Assembly (NCBI RefSeq): GCF_009730915.1
Contig: NC_052481.1
Coordinates: forward strand, 930,001-994,000
Source of the DNA: Dioscorea cayenensis subsp. rotundata
Lineage: Eukaryota; Streptophyta; Magnoliopsida; Dioscoreales; Dioscoreaceae
DNA length: 64,000 nt
Direction: 5' to 3'
Under the pieces are notes generated by a model. The model did no database searches. It saw nothing but the letters and a program-made list of their open reading frames with translations, and was not told where the DNA came from. The position numbers and the translations under genes are program-made. Positions 22,231 through 34,153 of the stretch are shown piece after piece (positions within the stretch are counted from its first letter, which is position 1; each line of letters opens with the position of its first letter).

Positions 22231-24520
22231 TATAACCATTGTTGGCATGAAGAGAAGATGCACGTTATTGATTAAAAGAGACTTCATTAATACTAATGAA
22301 TTTCAAATATATTAAAAAACAATGGGTAATAAGGCCATTTTCTTTCACATAAATCACTTGCAAATTTACAATCTCCTCCACATTAACTTAAATAATATCA
22401 TGGTCTTTAAAGACTAAACTTCGAATTAAAACATCATACCAATGCAATTATTGATAAATATTCTTTAAACAACTAATAAATATGTCAATATTGGTTTATG
22501 ATATCAGCATGTTGCTTTTATGATATCATAAAACTAATAAATACTAAAAATACATAAAGCATCTAATGACTCAATCAATTAGGTTAGGTTTGAAGCAATG
22601 AATAATAAAAGAATTAATTTTTTTTTATTAGTAAGCCCAAAGTTGAAATTATTTAAAGAGAAGTACTAAAGCGAGACCATTTTCCACCTTTTATTTAATT
22701 TTTATTTCTTTGAAAATAAGTCAAAATTTGATTTATTCCAAACACTAATTTTCCAAAATGGTTTGTGCCTTAGTTTCCACTTTTCTCATTTGTTTTCCCG
22801 TCAATATCATCACCTAATTTTATTTGTTTGGTTAGAACTTATTTTTCTAATAATCATTATATATATATATGATAAAAATGTTTAAATGGTTTATATGAAA
22901 TGAGTATGACTATTGTTACTATTTTCTATTTTTTATAAGTTTGGAGGTTTCTAAATTACATATGCAAATATATTATTTATTGGAATATATATATATATGA
23001 TAAAAATGTTTAAATGGTTTATATGAAATGAGTATGACTATTGTTATTATTTTCTATTTCTTATAAGTTTGGAGGTTTCTAAATTACATATGCAAATATA
23101 TTATTTATTGGAACAATATATAATTGTAGGGGGTTTTTTTTTTGTCCTTTGGTTATCTTAAAATGTAAAAATAGAGATTGGCATCATTCCATCTCTATAT
23201 TAATATAAAAAATAGAAAGGAAAAATTCTTCATACATAAGGTTGTTATATATAGCCCTCAACTGTTATTTATCTTAATATATATAATTGATAAATAAAAA
23301 TAAAACATTTGCTTATTAAAGTCTTGCGTTCAATAAATATCACCAACTTTATTTTGATTACTTATATGTTTGGACTTTTATTTGTTTGAAATTTCTTTTA
23401 TGAAATTATTATTATTATTATTATTATTATTATTTATGTTTAGCTCCCTACTCAACCTCTGCATTACTTATCTTGTATTGTATACGCTGAAAATTTTAGC
23501 ACACAAGACATCGAAGTGTTAACATTAAAACACAATTTCATTGAAAAATCATCTCATCACGAAACACACACACACTTACGTAAGTACTAAAAAAAAATAT
23601 CTTAAAATGTTTAGTTAAATAAATATCAATTTAATCATCTATATATTGTTTAATTAATTAACTTAAAACATTAATTAATATTAGTAAATACTTACATAAA
23701 CTAAAAAAATTAAAATTAAAATTAAAATTTCAATTATTTAATTTTAATTAATTAAATGAAAATGCCATTGATAGATTAAAAAAAATTCCAGTCAAATGAA
23801 TTCTTAAAACACACATTTAACACAATATATTCTAAATAATTTTTCACACCCTTCCACCTACTAACTCATTATAAGAAAACATCATCCTCTTAAGTCTTAC
23901 CCTTTATTGATTGTTTTGGACTGACATGAATATTTCATAGTTTAAAAGAATATATATGAGTAACCGGGTTCAAATCGAAGAAATTTGAATTGCTTCCGTA
24001 AAATATCAACCATAGAAGATATTTTTATTGGATACTTAGTACTTTGTATAAATTAATAAAAAATATTAAAATTATTACTGTAATAAATGAGTGATAATAC
24101 AATTAGTTTTTATATAAAAAATTAAAAATTTAACTACCTTTCAAAATATAGTTAAAGATTTCTGATGAGTTTGTGAGGTGATTTATACATAGTTAAAATA
24201 AAATAAATAAACAAATATTTTTTTTAAAAATATTAATTATAAATCTATGAAAGAATTAAAACTTCTCAGGTATATTTTATGATATTTGAATTTTTCAGAC
24301 AATCATTTTTTTTTAAATTTATTTTCTTTTAAGTAACTGCAGCTCACTCCATCATTTTATTCTATTTTACAACATGTATTTCTTGCTTAATAAATATATT
24401 TTTCATTTAACATTACGTGTTTATATGGAACTATATAAGTTTTGACTTTATATATAACTTTTTCGTTTAATATTTATTTTTGATATTTAACTTTTAGCTT
24501 TTTATTTAATATTATGTGTT
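22231..24520. other. AT-rich intergenic stretch
   Basis: No exon or transposon is recognised apart from a short tandem duplication (22857-23110) and an ATT microsatellite near 23406-23433. Confidence 0.45.
22857..23110. repeat. Tandem duplication, two ~127-bp units
   Basis: The unit TATATATATGATAAAAATG...AAATATATTATTTATTGGAA occurs twice in direct succession with only a few base differences, so the duplication is recent. Confidence 0.85.
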
Positions 24521-24523
24521 TCT

Positions 24524-25485
24524 ACTTAGGTAGTCAAAATCGGACCGAACCTTTGAACCGGAGAAGACTAAGGTTCAAAGGTCAAGAGGTCCGACTGCGG
24601 TCGAACCGGATCGAACCGGATTTAATAAATAAAAATATAAAATAAAATATATTATATATTATATTATTTTTAAATCAAATACACAATCTATATTAATTTT
24701 TAAATCAAATACACAATTAAATATTACAGCCATTAATACTGAATCACACACTAAACAATTCAATTTTTACATAGATGATGATTCATAGATCATAAAAAAA
24801 TACAATTTTTTTTTCAAAAATTTTTATAAATGACACCCAAAATTTTAAAATTCCAAAGCACCAAAGATTCTTCATTTCCACCATCTCAACACCACCACCC
24901 ACAGGCATCATCCGAGAAGCACCAAGCCCACTGGCAAGAAACAAAGGACCATGTTTTCCTCTTCCTCCTGAGAAACTAAACTCCCTTCCAATCCACAAAC
25001 TCTGCTGATCTTCATCTTTCTCATCCTCTTCTTTATCTTCTTCTAGATTTTGTGGAAGCTTTGAGTTGTAAATAGAGAAAGAAGGGATTGATTCAAGCAT
25101 TGGGTTGGGTCGTCGAGAGGAGGAAGAAGATTCATGGCGGTGGTACGGCAAACTCCGGAGGAGGAGGATGGCAAGGAGTCGGAGTAGGGGGAGGAGAGGT
25201 TGTAGGAGATGCTAGGATGGTGGTTGTTGTTGTTGTTGTGGTGAGGGTGAGGGCTTTCATTGATGCAAGAGTTTAGCATTGGTGTTGATGAACTCCTCAA
25301 ACCGATATTAGGGTTTTTTATTTTTTATTTTTATTTTTTAATTAATAGTTTAAACCGGGTGAGCCGTTCATCCAGTTTAAAGTTTTTTTATTTAACCAGT
25401 TTTATGATTGAACTAGACCGACCTAGTGCTCGGCCCAGTTCAACAGGGTTGGACCAATTGGTCCAACCCGATTTTAACTATCTAG
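24524..25485. mobile_element. Non-autonomous TIR element carrying a captured gene fragment
   Basis: The ends TAGGTAGTCAAAATCGG (24527) and CCGATTTTAACTATCTA (ending 25484) are inverted repeats, extended by subterminal GAACCGG/CCGGTT motifs. The terminus GTAGTyA-AATCG resembles the hAT element at 59935-60656. GTTTCT flanks both ends, but a clean 8-bp target duplication cannot be read, so the superfamily is inferred. The interior is unlike the ends and holds the gene fragment at 24783-25300. Confidence 0.6.
24783..25300 (-). pseudogene. Captured fragment resembling a plant TPR-like protein N-terminus
   Basis: Two overlapping minus-strand frames join through a frameshift near 25140. The first has MRSSSTPMLNSC, ESPHPHHNNNNNHHP and a serine-rich run. 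The second continues with RRPNPMLESIPSFSIYNS, an acidic run, FSFSGGRGKHGPLFLASGLG and a glycine-rich end. The order RSSSTPxL / ESPxHHH / SIPSFSIYNS / EEED / FSFGxxxxxxPLYLAxGLG matches what I recall of a family of plant TPR-like proteins. The TPR repeats themselves are missing. It is a partial, frameshifted copy and unlikely to make a working protein. Confidence 0.45.
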
Positions 25486-25641
25486 GTTTCTGTTTAAAAA
25501 ACATAAACATTTTGATCAACTTTAATTATTTTTATGACAAAAAAAATAAAAAATAATAATTTTTTTCAAAAAAATATCTAAATTTAATTGGACAATTATG
25601 TATAAGTAAAATGTTATTAGGGGGTTTAAAATACTTCCACC

Positions 25642-25652
25642 TATATAAAAAA
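25642..25652 (+). promoter_or_regulatory. Candidate TATA box of the COMT gene
   Basis: CCTATATAAAAA lies about 305 bp before the COMT start codon. That would give a long 5' leader, which contains a pyrimidine-rich stretch (25845-25920) typical of plant core promoters and leaders. No closer TATA is evident. Tentative. Confidence 0.3.
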
Positions 25653-25954
25653 AAAGCTATTTTTTAATTAAAAAATATAATATTAATATAATATTATCTA
25701 TATTATGATATAATACATAATTATTAAATTAGTTCAGTGGAATCACTTGTGTCCAAGCAACCAGCTAGCCAACAACCATTACTTACCCAAACGGTTGGTG
25801 ACATAGTGACATAATATCCCCCACCCACTCTTTTTAAGTGGGCCCTATCCTTTCCCTACCACCCCTACCCCTTAGACCCCTCAACTCTCTCCATTACATA
25901 TCTCTTTTCACTCCCACTCCAAACTCAATCATCACCACCACCACCACCACCACC

Positions 25955-28900
25955 ATGGGCTCCTCTGCCACCACCACCACCAACATCACCATCTCCGAGA
26001 AGGCGGACGAGGAAGCATGCCTCCATGCGATGCAACTTGTCAGCTCATCTATACTCCCCATGACTTTCAAAGCCGCCATCGAACTTAACCTCTTCAACAT
26101 CATCTCCGCCGCCTCCCCCAACTCCCTCTCCGCCACCGAAATCACTTCCCTCCTCCCTTCCTCCACTCCTTCAACCCCAATCATGCTTGACCGCATCCTC
26201 CGTCTCCTCTCCAGCTACTCTATCCTCACCTGCTCCCTCTCCACTGACCCCATCTCCGGCGCCGTCACCCACCGTTACGCCGCCGCCCCCGTCGTCAAAT
26301 ACCTCGCCCAAAACGAAGATGGCTTCACTCTATCCGCTCTTGGCCTGATGAACCAAGACAAGGTCTTAATGGAAAGCTGGTACTATCTTAAGGACACTGT
26401 CCTTAATGGAGGGATACCCTTCAACATGGCTCATGGTATGACTTCGTTTGAGTACCATGGTACTGATCCAAGGTTCAATAAGGTCTTTAATGAAGGCATG
26501 AAGAATCATTCAGCTATCATAATGAAGAGAATTCTTGAAAAATATAGAGGGTTTGATGATGTGAAGGTGCTTGTTGATGTTGGTGGTGGTGTTGGTGGTA
26601 CTCTTGCTCAAGTTGTTGCTAAACATAAGCATATTAAGGGTATTAATTTTGATCTCCCTCATGTTATCTCTGAAGCTGCCCCTATTCCAGGTATTTTTTT
26701 TTTTCACCCTTTTCATGTTCCTTCATCAAAGTAATATTTCTATGTACCTATTTATCTGTATATAATTTTGTTATATATATATATATATATATATATTTTG
26801 TTGTTGTTGATTTAGATTAAGATAGGTTGTTTTAATATATAAATATTTGAATTTAGAAGCACTTATTTAAATAACACAAATTTTTTTTCTATTATTTGTA
26901 TTAATAGAGGTGGATGTAGGTTTTATTAATGTTTGATTAACATAATCAAAATATAAATTTTTCATAATATATATATATATATATATGTATTTATGGGTTG
27001 AAGTTATTTATATATTTTCATTGATAATTATTCATTAGTGATGTTTATTTATAACTGTTAAGATAATAATTTAACGATTATTATTTATACAATGCTCATG
27101 AATTAGAAATTAAAGAAAATATGAGGTCTAACAAGATTTGTCTGGTTGTGTGTGCTGTTTTTGATGAAGGTGTGGAGCATATTGGTGGGGATATGTTTGA
27201 GAGTGTTCCAAGTGGGGATGCCATTTTCATGAAGGTGAGTCTCTTTCTTCATTTCTTTTTATTTATTTCAAATACTATCATTTTAATTAATTTATAAAAA
27301 GTTGTTATGCATTATTAGCATATACAATGAGTTTGCTTAAAGGTTAATTAAAGCTTAATCTAATTAAAGAAGGGGGAAAAAAAATTTGCTTATATTTTTA
27401 TGTTAGTGTTTTTATATACACTGTTTCAAGTCAATGAGGTTTGCCAGAACTTTTATTTGGATATGATATTTAATTAATTAGTTGAACTTGTGCTGGCATT
27501 GCTTATTTATTTCTTTATTAATTTTTCCATGATTTGAATTTTGATTGGATGTCATGGGTTTGGTCATGAATTATATTTTTGGTGAGTTGGGTGAAGTTTT
27601 GTTGTAGACTTAGAAATTTGATTAAAACTTGTTAAAATATTTATTAGACAAGGACTTGTACTTTGTTTTGATCCTCAAATTTTTTTTAAATTTTTTTTCA
27701 AAAATAATTAAAAAATGAATGGGATGTAATCTACTTTGTCTGGATAAAGACTTTATATGATGGCATGATGGTGAGTTGCACTTGGAGATTCCTCGGTGTG
27801 TGTGTATATATATATCAATTAGTATTATTGTGGAGGTATGATCAGAGGTGGGCACGGGCCAGTTAAGCTAACTCGATTGATCTGATTTGTCAGGTTACGG
27901 TTCACTGGCCCATCGACCCAGACCTGACCTAGCTGGGTGTAGAATCCGCCGGGCTGGGTTGGCCTGTTAAACTCGGCGGGTCTGGGTCACAGGAAGCCGG
28001 GCCCGGAACCGGCCCGGCTTTCATGATGACCCGGCGGGCTGGGCCGGGTTGGCCCATCCAATAAAAATAATTAAAAAATTCTAAAAAATTCAGAAAATAA
28101 AAAAGGTAAAAAATCAGAAAATTCAGAAAAACGGGTTGGGACCGGTGGGCCGGGCCAGGTTGCAACTCGGTTCTAAGCCGGGTCTGGCCTGACGGGTCAA
28201 CCCGCCGGGCCACGGGTTGGGGTAAGACAACTTGTAACCGGCCCGTCTCTGTGATGGGTCAGTTATGATTTGTTGGTCCGGCCCGCCGGGTCAGTGACCC
28301 GGCGGGCCAATTCCAGGCCGGGCCGGGTTGCCGGATGGCCGTGCTCACCTCTAGGTATAATGACCCGGCGGGCCGATTCCAGGCCGGACTGGGTTGCCGG
28401 ATGGCCGTGCCCACCTCTAGGTATAATTGGTGATTTATATTTCTATTTTCCTAATTTATTATTTTTTTTTAAATTTGTTCCTATGTCTTATTTTCTAAGT
28501 ATGTTTTAAAGAAAAAGTGATATAAATAATAGAAGATGGGTGTTAAATATGGGGAAAAATAGAGAAAGTAAATAAATAACTTAGGCAGAGTAAATTAATT
28601 TTTTTTTTAATAACTTCAAGACCATTCTTTAAATACATACATTTCTAAGAGAGTACATCATTATACACAATTGTGCACATCTGTAATAATAAATATATAA
28701 ATTAAGAATAATAATTAAGTCATTATTGTAATAGCCGAATGGTGAAGACATTTAACTCTGATAATATGAAAAAAAAATTATTTACTAATTTATTTATTTA
28801 AGCTTTTATATGCTAAATATTATTTTGTTTGCAACGTTAACCTAGTAAAATTATATCCTTTATTACTTATACAAATAAACATTACTAACTTGTTGAATTT

Positions 28901-29202
28901 TACAGTGGATTCTACATGATTGGAGTGATGAGCATGGATTGAAAATACTGAAAAATTGTTGGAAAGCTTTGCCTGAAAATGGAAAAGTGATACTGGTAGA
29001 GTGCATACTTCCAGTGGCACCAGAGAATACATTTGCAGCACAAAGTGTGTTTCATTTGGATATGATTATGTTGGCTCATAATCCTGGTGGTAAAGAGAGG
29101 ACTGCACAAGAATTTGAGTCTATGGCTAAACAAGCTGGTTTTTCTGCTATGAAACCTTATTTCAGTTTTGCTGGGGCTTGGGTTATTGAACTGTTTAAAT
29201 GA
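25955..29202 (+). CDS. COMT: Caffeic acid 3-O-methyltransferase (COMT), three exons, 365 residues
   Basis: Exons are 25955-26690, 27170-27234 and 28906-29202, all with GT-AG introns and phases that join exactly. The cytosolic enzyme transfers methyl from S-adenosylmethionine to the hydroxyls of caffeoyl and 5-hydroxyconiferyl precursors of lignin, or to related phenolics. Residues 207-215 are the SAM loop VDVGGGVGG; 232-238 is FDLPHVI; 268-275 is WILHDWSD with catalytic His271. Glu299 and Glu331 match the other two catalytic residues of alfalfa [19 protein letters not shown] and AHNPGGKER are family hallmarks. Length matches the family. The start has a good context (CACCATGG); an in-frame ATG at 25838 would add 39 low-complexity residues. 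The last 15 residues ([15 protein letters not shown]) depart from the usual tail, so substrate may differ, for example a flavonoid or other phenolic. Exon 1 begins very GC-rich and turns AT-rich after ~26330. Intron 2 holds a transposon. Confidence 0.95.
27843..28419. mobile_element. hAT-type element in COMT intron 2
   Basis: It starts CAGAGGTGGGCACGGGCC and ends GCCGTGCCCACCTCTA. Flanks GGTATGAT (27835-27842) and GGTATAAT (28420-28427) are an 8-bp target duplication with one difference. GGCCCGG-rich ends match the family of the 5917-7488 element, and the AT-rich middle is much shorter. It has no transposase. It sits in the intron well away from the splice sites (about 600 and 480 bp). Confidence 0.85.
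28296..28427. repeat. Tandemly duplicated right end of the intronic hAT element
   Basis: The block GACCCGGCGGGCC...GCCGTGCNCACCTCTA plus GGTATAAT appears twice in a row: about 28296-28361 and 28362-28427. So the element shows two successive right termini, each followed by its own copy of the target duplication. Confidence 0.8.
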
Positions 29203-29748
29203 GTAGTTTTTATTACAATTTGTTTATCTGTCTTTGTTGTGTCTTCATTGCACTTGTGATTGATGTACTTTTTTTCTTATAAATGGCTGATGTATGTGGT
29301 TCAATTTAATGCATTTGCTGATCCTAATAACAAAAAAAGGGTTGTGGTATTAGATAATTTCATATTTGGGATGTTTGAGTGTGGGATTAGAGTGTGAGTT
29401 AATAAATATTTAATTAAAGAAAAACATTTTTTTATTTGAGTTAGATCAATTTGATTTGAATTAAATAACTTAAAAATTAAAAATTTATGAGATGTTATAA
29501 TAAGATAGTTTGAGGAATATATTTGTACCTCAACCAATCAAGATGATGTTGATATTAATTTTCATGATAGCTAAAAGAAAGGGATAATTATATATATATT
29601 TTTGTACAAATTCGTTATATATTTTTTTATTATTATAATAAAATTTTATGCATTTGTGGAGTATTATAAATTTATAATATGTAGCTTATGGCTTTTAATT
29701 TTAATTTTTTTTAAATTACAACACTGGTTAATTCATGTCCCAAATTTA

Positions 29749-30580
29749 GGGTCTGCTTGGATGAAGGTTTTGAGAGGTTTTGCAAAGTAAGGTAAAATAA
29801 AGTAATGGGAGGTAAAGGAAGTTTTTAAACCCTTCCTTGCTTGGGGCAAGGTAAGGTAAATAGAGGTTTTGAAACCTTATTGTGTTTGGTTTGAAGTTAA
29901 TTGGAGGTAAGATATTATAGTAATATTACCAAATTACCCCTATACTGAAAGACAAAAGTTGATTCACAATTACAGTAATGTTTGTTTTGATACCACATAA
30001 AAAAAATATATGTATACACATACACATCAAATACACATACACATACATGTACATATACATATACATATATACAAATACAAAATTATATATGTATACACAT
30101 ACACACAGGCATACATATATACATATATATACAGAAATATATATATACACATACACATATGCATAATGCACACATACATATACTTGTACACATGTATATT
30201 TATATAAACATACATAGGTATTTTTACACACATATACATCCATACATGTATGCATAGGTATTTTTACACATATACATGCATATATGTATGCATACATATG
30301 CATACATATATGCATATTTATACACACACATATACATCCTTTATAATTTAAAATTAATTGTTATATTAATTAATTAATATTTCTTTTATTAATTAATATG
30401 TTGGAATTTTTGTAAATGAACAAGGGCATTTTGGTCAACAAAAAAATAATTTCTATTCAAAACCTCTCAAACCCTCCAATTTGGAGGGTTGGAAAATGGG
30501 GGTTTAAAACCTCCATCTAACCCTCTAAACCCTTACCTCCATCCTTACTCCCTCCCCCAAGCAAGGTTAATCCCAAAGCC
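29749..30580. mobile_element. MITE with TTA target duplication and internal microsatellite
   Basis: TTA at 29746-29748 and 30581-30583 flanks ends GGGTCTGCTTGG... and ...TCCCAAAGCC. The outermost inverted repeat is weak, but GAGAGGTTTTG, CCTTGCTTGGGG and GGAGGTT motifs occur inverted in both subterminal regions. The TTA duplication suggests PIF/Harbinger (Tourist-like). The middle (about 30000-30330) is a degenerate ACATAT/ACACAT microsatellite. It has no coding sequence. Confidence 0.6.
30000..30335. repeat. Degenerate (ACATAT/ACACAT)n microsatellite
   Basis: Alternating TACACATA/TACATATA units fill the centre of the MITE. Open frames here are purely repetitive and not genes. Confidence 0.85.
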
Positions 30581-30670
30581 TTAATTAATGTTGAAATATC
30601 AGCTTAAATTGATTTTATTCTTTTAAAAACATTTTCATTATAGTGAAATTCTCTAGTTGTCTCTACTCTC

Positions 30671-32361
30671 TAGAGGTGGGCATGGACCGGTTAATCGAGC
30701 CTGCCAGATTCAGTTCATCAGAATTTGGACCCAGAACCGGCTCCGGCTTTGACCGGTGGATTTTTACTATTTTTATTAATACTTTATTATTAAATTTAAA
30801 TATTTTATTTACAAGTTAAAGTTGTTAAACTTTCAAAAAAATAAGTGTCGGGTTTGAACCGAGGACCACCAACTTGGGATAATCACATTAACCAATTTGC
30901 CTACAAACCTTTCTTGTTTCACTATAAAACATAAATAAATATAAAAAAGTTGCAAAATATATATATTTTTTAAATTTAATCCCAAACAACAAAAAGTTTA
31001 AAATAATTTATAATAACTTAAAAAATTTTAAAACATATCAAAATAATTTTAAAAAGTATAAAAAAAGTTACATTTTAATTTGTTTATTTATCAAATTAAA
31101 TTATTAGCACACTTTTTCAAGTGTAACAAAAATTACATATCAAGTAGTATTCTTATTTTAAATTGAAGTTATCATCAACTTATTTATAATAAATAATTAT
31201 GGTTGGCTCTAGATTTCACTTTGGTCTCTAACTATAGGGTTATATATTATTGTGTTCATCATGTTGTCATTGAAAAAAATTACTAATCAAAATAATATGA
31301 TGTTAACCATTATTCAAAGATATTCCTTTTTTACTAATATATTTTTTTTATAAATTGATATATATAATTTAAAAAAACAATTTTTTTGTAATTTTAATTT
31401 TAATTTTATAAATTGAAACAAAATAATCTAATATATATGACAAATAAGAGTACCCCTATTTAAGAGAATTTAAGAGTGTGCATGTGTAGAGACTTAGTGC
31501 ATATGAGCTAAAAGACGATTAACAAAATAATTATTTTTTTAAAAAAATATTTATGAAAATTTATTGTTTGATACTTTGATATTTTAAGATTGATTTATAT
31601 AGTTTTTTAATTTATTATATGGTCTCTTAATTTTTTATAAACTAAATATATATGTAAAATATTTTGATCAATATCCTACATCTATCTATATATAGTTTTT
31701 TCAATAAATGATAAAAAAATTATAGATCAAGTGGTTGGGTTTTTCTTTGTCCCAAGAACTTAGGTGGTGTTTGGTTGGATGTAATTTAAATACAGTGAAG
31801 TTCAGATACTGATATAGCGAAAATACTTGATTTTCAAAATATACTGCAGTCAAATCTTGTGTTTGGTTAGGTGCAGCTGGAATTACTGTATTATAATTTT
31901 TTGTTTGTTTAGAAAGATTTGTAAATCTGGAATATATGTATATATGTGTATATATGCATATCTATGTACATGTATATCAGAATATATATAAATATATATA
32001 TATATATATCTATATAAATTTATGTATATGTGTGTATATATGAATATATGTATATATATACATATATGTATATGAGAATATGTTTATGTAAACATACTAT
32101 GTATATGTATATGTATACATGTGTGTATATGCATATATGCAGGTGTATATATATGTATATATATATGTATTTATGTATATCTAAACATACCTATGTATGT
32201 TTATATATAATATATATGCATGTATATGTATATATATGTGTATAAGTATATGTATGTGTGTATATATGCATGTGTATGCGTATGTGTGTGTATGTGTATA
32301 TATTTCTATATATGTATATGTATAAGTGTATGTGTATGTATAAATATATGCATATACATTA

Positions 32362-32392
<31 letters not shown>

Positions 32393-32818
32393 CCATAGAT
32401 TTTCAACTCTTGGGATTTCGACTCATGCCCAATTTAGGCATAAAATCAAATCCCTCATTGGATGTAATCTGAGTTACATGAGTTTTTAGAATCCTGTGAA
32501 CCAAACACTGGATTTCTTAAAACCAAGTAACTCAAGTTACTTATAACTTCAAATTCCTCCAAACAAACACTACCTTAATAATAATAATAATAAAAATTAC
32601 AATAACATTAAAAAAAACCCAATCGGTTTGGAATTTGGAGCCCGGTTTGGAACCGGGTTTTAACCCGTCGGGTCACGGGTTGGGAAAACCCCAATCTGTA
32701 ATCGGCCTGTCTACAGTAAGGGCTGGTTATGGGTCAATGAACCGGCCCGCCGGGTCATTGAATCGGCCGACTGGTTCCGGACCGGGCCAGTTTTCCGGAT
32801 GGTCTGCGCCCATCTCTA
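30671..32818. mobile_element. hAT-type element copy with nested MITE
   Basis: It starts TAGAGGTGGGCATGGACCGG and ends GGTCTGCGCCCATCTCTA, the same termini as the 5917 element, and shares that element's interior (31200-31700 against 6485-7080). Flanks CTACTCTC and GTTTTCTC agree at only 5 of 8 positions, so the target duplication is eroded. A PIF/Harbinger-like MITE interrupts it at 31763-32574. On the minus strand at 30845-30915 there is also a tRNA-like stretch with GGTTCAAACCC. No transposase. Confidence 0.75.
31763..32574. mobile_element. Tourist-like MITE (PIF/Harbinger type) nested in a hAT copy
   Basis: Inverted ends GGTGGTGTTTGGTTGGA and (inverted) GGTAGTGTTTGTTTGGA are flanked by TTA on both sides (31760-31762, 32575-32577). 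The centre (about 31930-32395) is a TATATGTGTA-type microsatellite. It has no coding sequence. It interrupts hAT interior sequence that is continuous at about 7160-7220. Confidence 0.82.
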
Positions 32819-32851
32819 GTTTTCTCTTAAGTGGATATTGATGGGCATGTT

Positions 32852-32862
32852 ATTTATTATTA

Positions 32863-32911
<49 letters not shown>
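32852..32911. repeat. (ATT)n microsatellite
   Basis: About 20 ATT units directly downstream of the hAT copy. Confidence 0.95.
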
Positions 32912-33149
32912 CTTTTATTAATTTAGGGTTGAGGGACCGCAATACACAATGTCTACTATTATGTTATCAAAATAAAATTTTATTATGATTAACTGATTAT
33001 AAAGTTATACATATTCATTGACTATAACCATTAATAATTTTTTGATTTATTAGCATAGTTCTCGACATGGGGTGTTTGTCTCTTAGGAAGGAAACAACTT
33101 TGAACTTCAGCTGATACAGGGTGAAAGCACATATCTATTGAGATAATAA

Positions 33150-33593
33150 GGGGTTGTTTGGATTGGCTTTTAACAAAAGTGTTTTTTTTTTAATTTTGTA
33201 GAAGCACTTTTGGAAAAAGTACTTTTAGAATAAGTTAAGTGCTTATGCATATTTTTTTATTTGGATGTATTAGTTTCAGAAACACTTTTGTAGTTGTGAA
33301 AATGTTTGGATGTTTAGTTGAAAGATACTTTTACAACAGCAAATTACTAAAATGCCCTTTTACTGGATTGACTGAGGGTAGTTTAGTAAATGCACTCAAC
33401 CAAATAGTTTATTAAAAACAGCTTATTTCCATAAGCTGGTCTTTGGCAGCTTATAAAATAAGCTGTATTTGGGCTTATTTTGCCGCTTCAGCTTATTTAA
33501 AAAACCTATCCAAACATAATAACAAACCTCATAAGCACTTAACTTATAAAATAAGTGTTTTTGGATCAGCAATAAGCTGATCCAAACAACACC
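33150..33593. mobile_element. Tourist-like MITE, 444 bp
   Basis: Inverted ends GGGGTTGTTTGGATTGGC and (inverted) GGTGTTGTTTGGATCAGC are flanked by TAA on both sides (33147-33149, 33594-33596). Many internal AAGTGCTT, AGCTTAT and ATAAGC motifs give it extensive internal complementarity. Non-coding. Confidence 0.82.
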
Positions 33594-33596
33594 TAA

Positions 33597-34089
33597 CTCC
33601 ACACTTATGCAAGCTTCCAACGTAACTTGTTTATATTTAAAATAAAAAAATACAATCAAAAGTTATTTTTAAAATAATTTTTTATTAATAAATTATGATC
33701 CCAGCATGCCTATCAACTTTTCTTCTTTTGGAATATATATGTATATATATTTATCAAAATCAAATTTTTAGTAAGGTAATCTTCAAATAGTCCTTCAATG
33801 TAGGAAATTTGAAAATTTCACAGTATTATGGTTATGACATGCCTGTCTAGTTTACTTTTTTGGCAGCATAATAAACATGTTATTTATAGTATAATATCAG
33901 TCTATTCAAATGACTGCATTTTTTCTTAAAAAATTAATAATAAAAATTCCCAAATCACACAGTCATATTTACATAACTTTCAAACTACATAGACTAATAT
34001 AATAATCATCCATACAACAGTAGAGTTGGTATTTTTGTTTTTCTACAACTTAATTCGAATCAGCAATTAGTAGTTGGATTACACCATGC

Positions 34090-34153
<64 letters not shown>

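Noticed and set aside
25838..25954. Upstream in-frame ATG of COMT adding 39 residues
   Set aside because: The extra residues are low-complexity (Leu/Pro, then Thr run from CAC repeats). COMT proteins begin near the 25955 ATG, which has the better initiation context and gives the standard 365-residue length.
25894..26196. Minus-strand open frame of 100 codons across COMT exon 1
   Set aside because: It is the shadow of the GC-rich coding strand of COMT.
29926..30327. Open frame of 133 codons rich in Tyr, Ile, Cys and Val on the minus strand
   Set aside because: It is translation of the ACATAT microsatellite inside a MITE; similar frames occur on both strands and again at 32030-32489.
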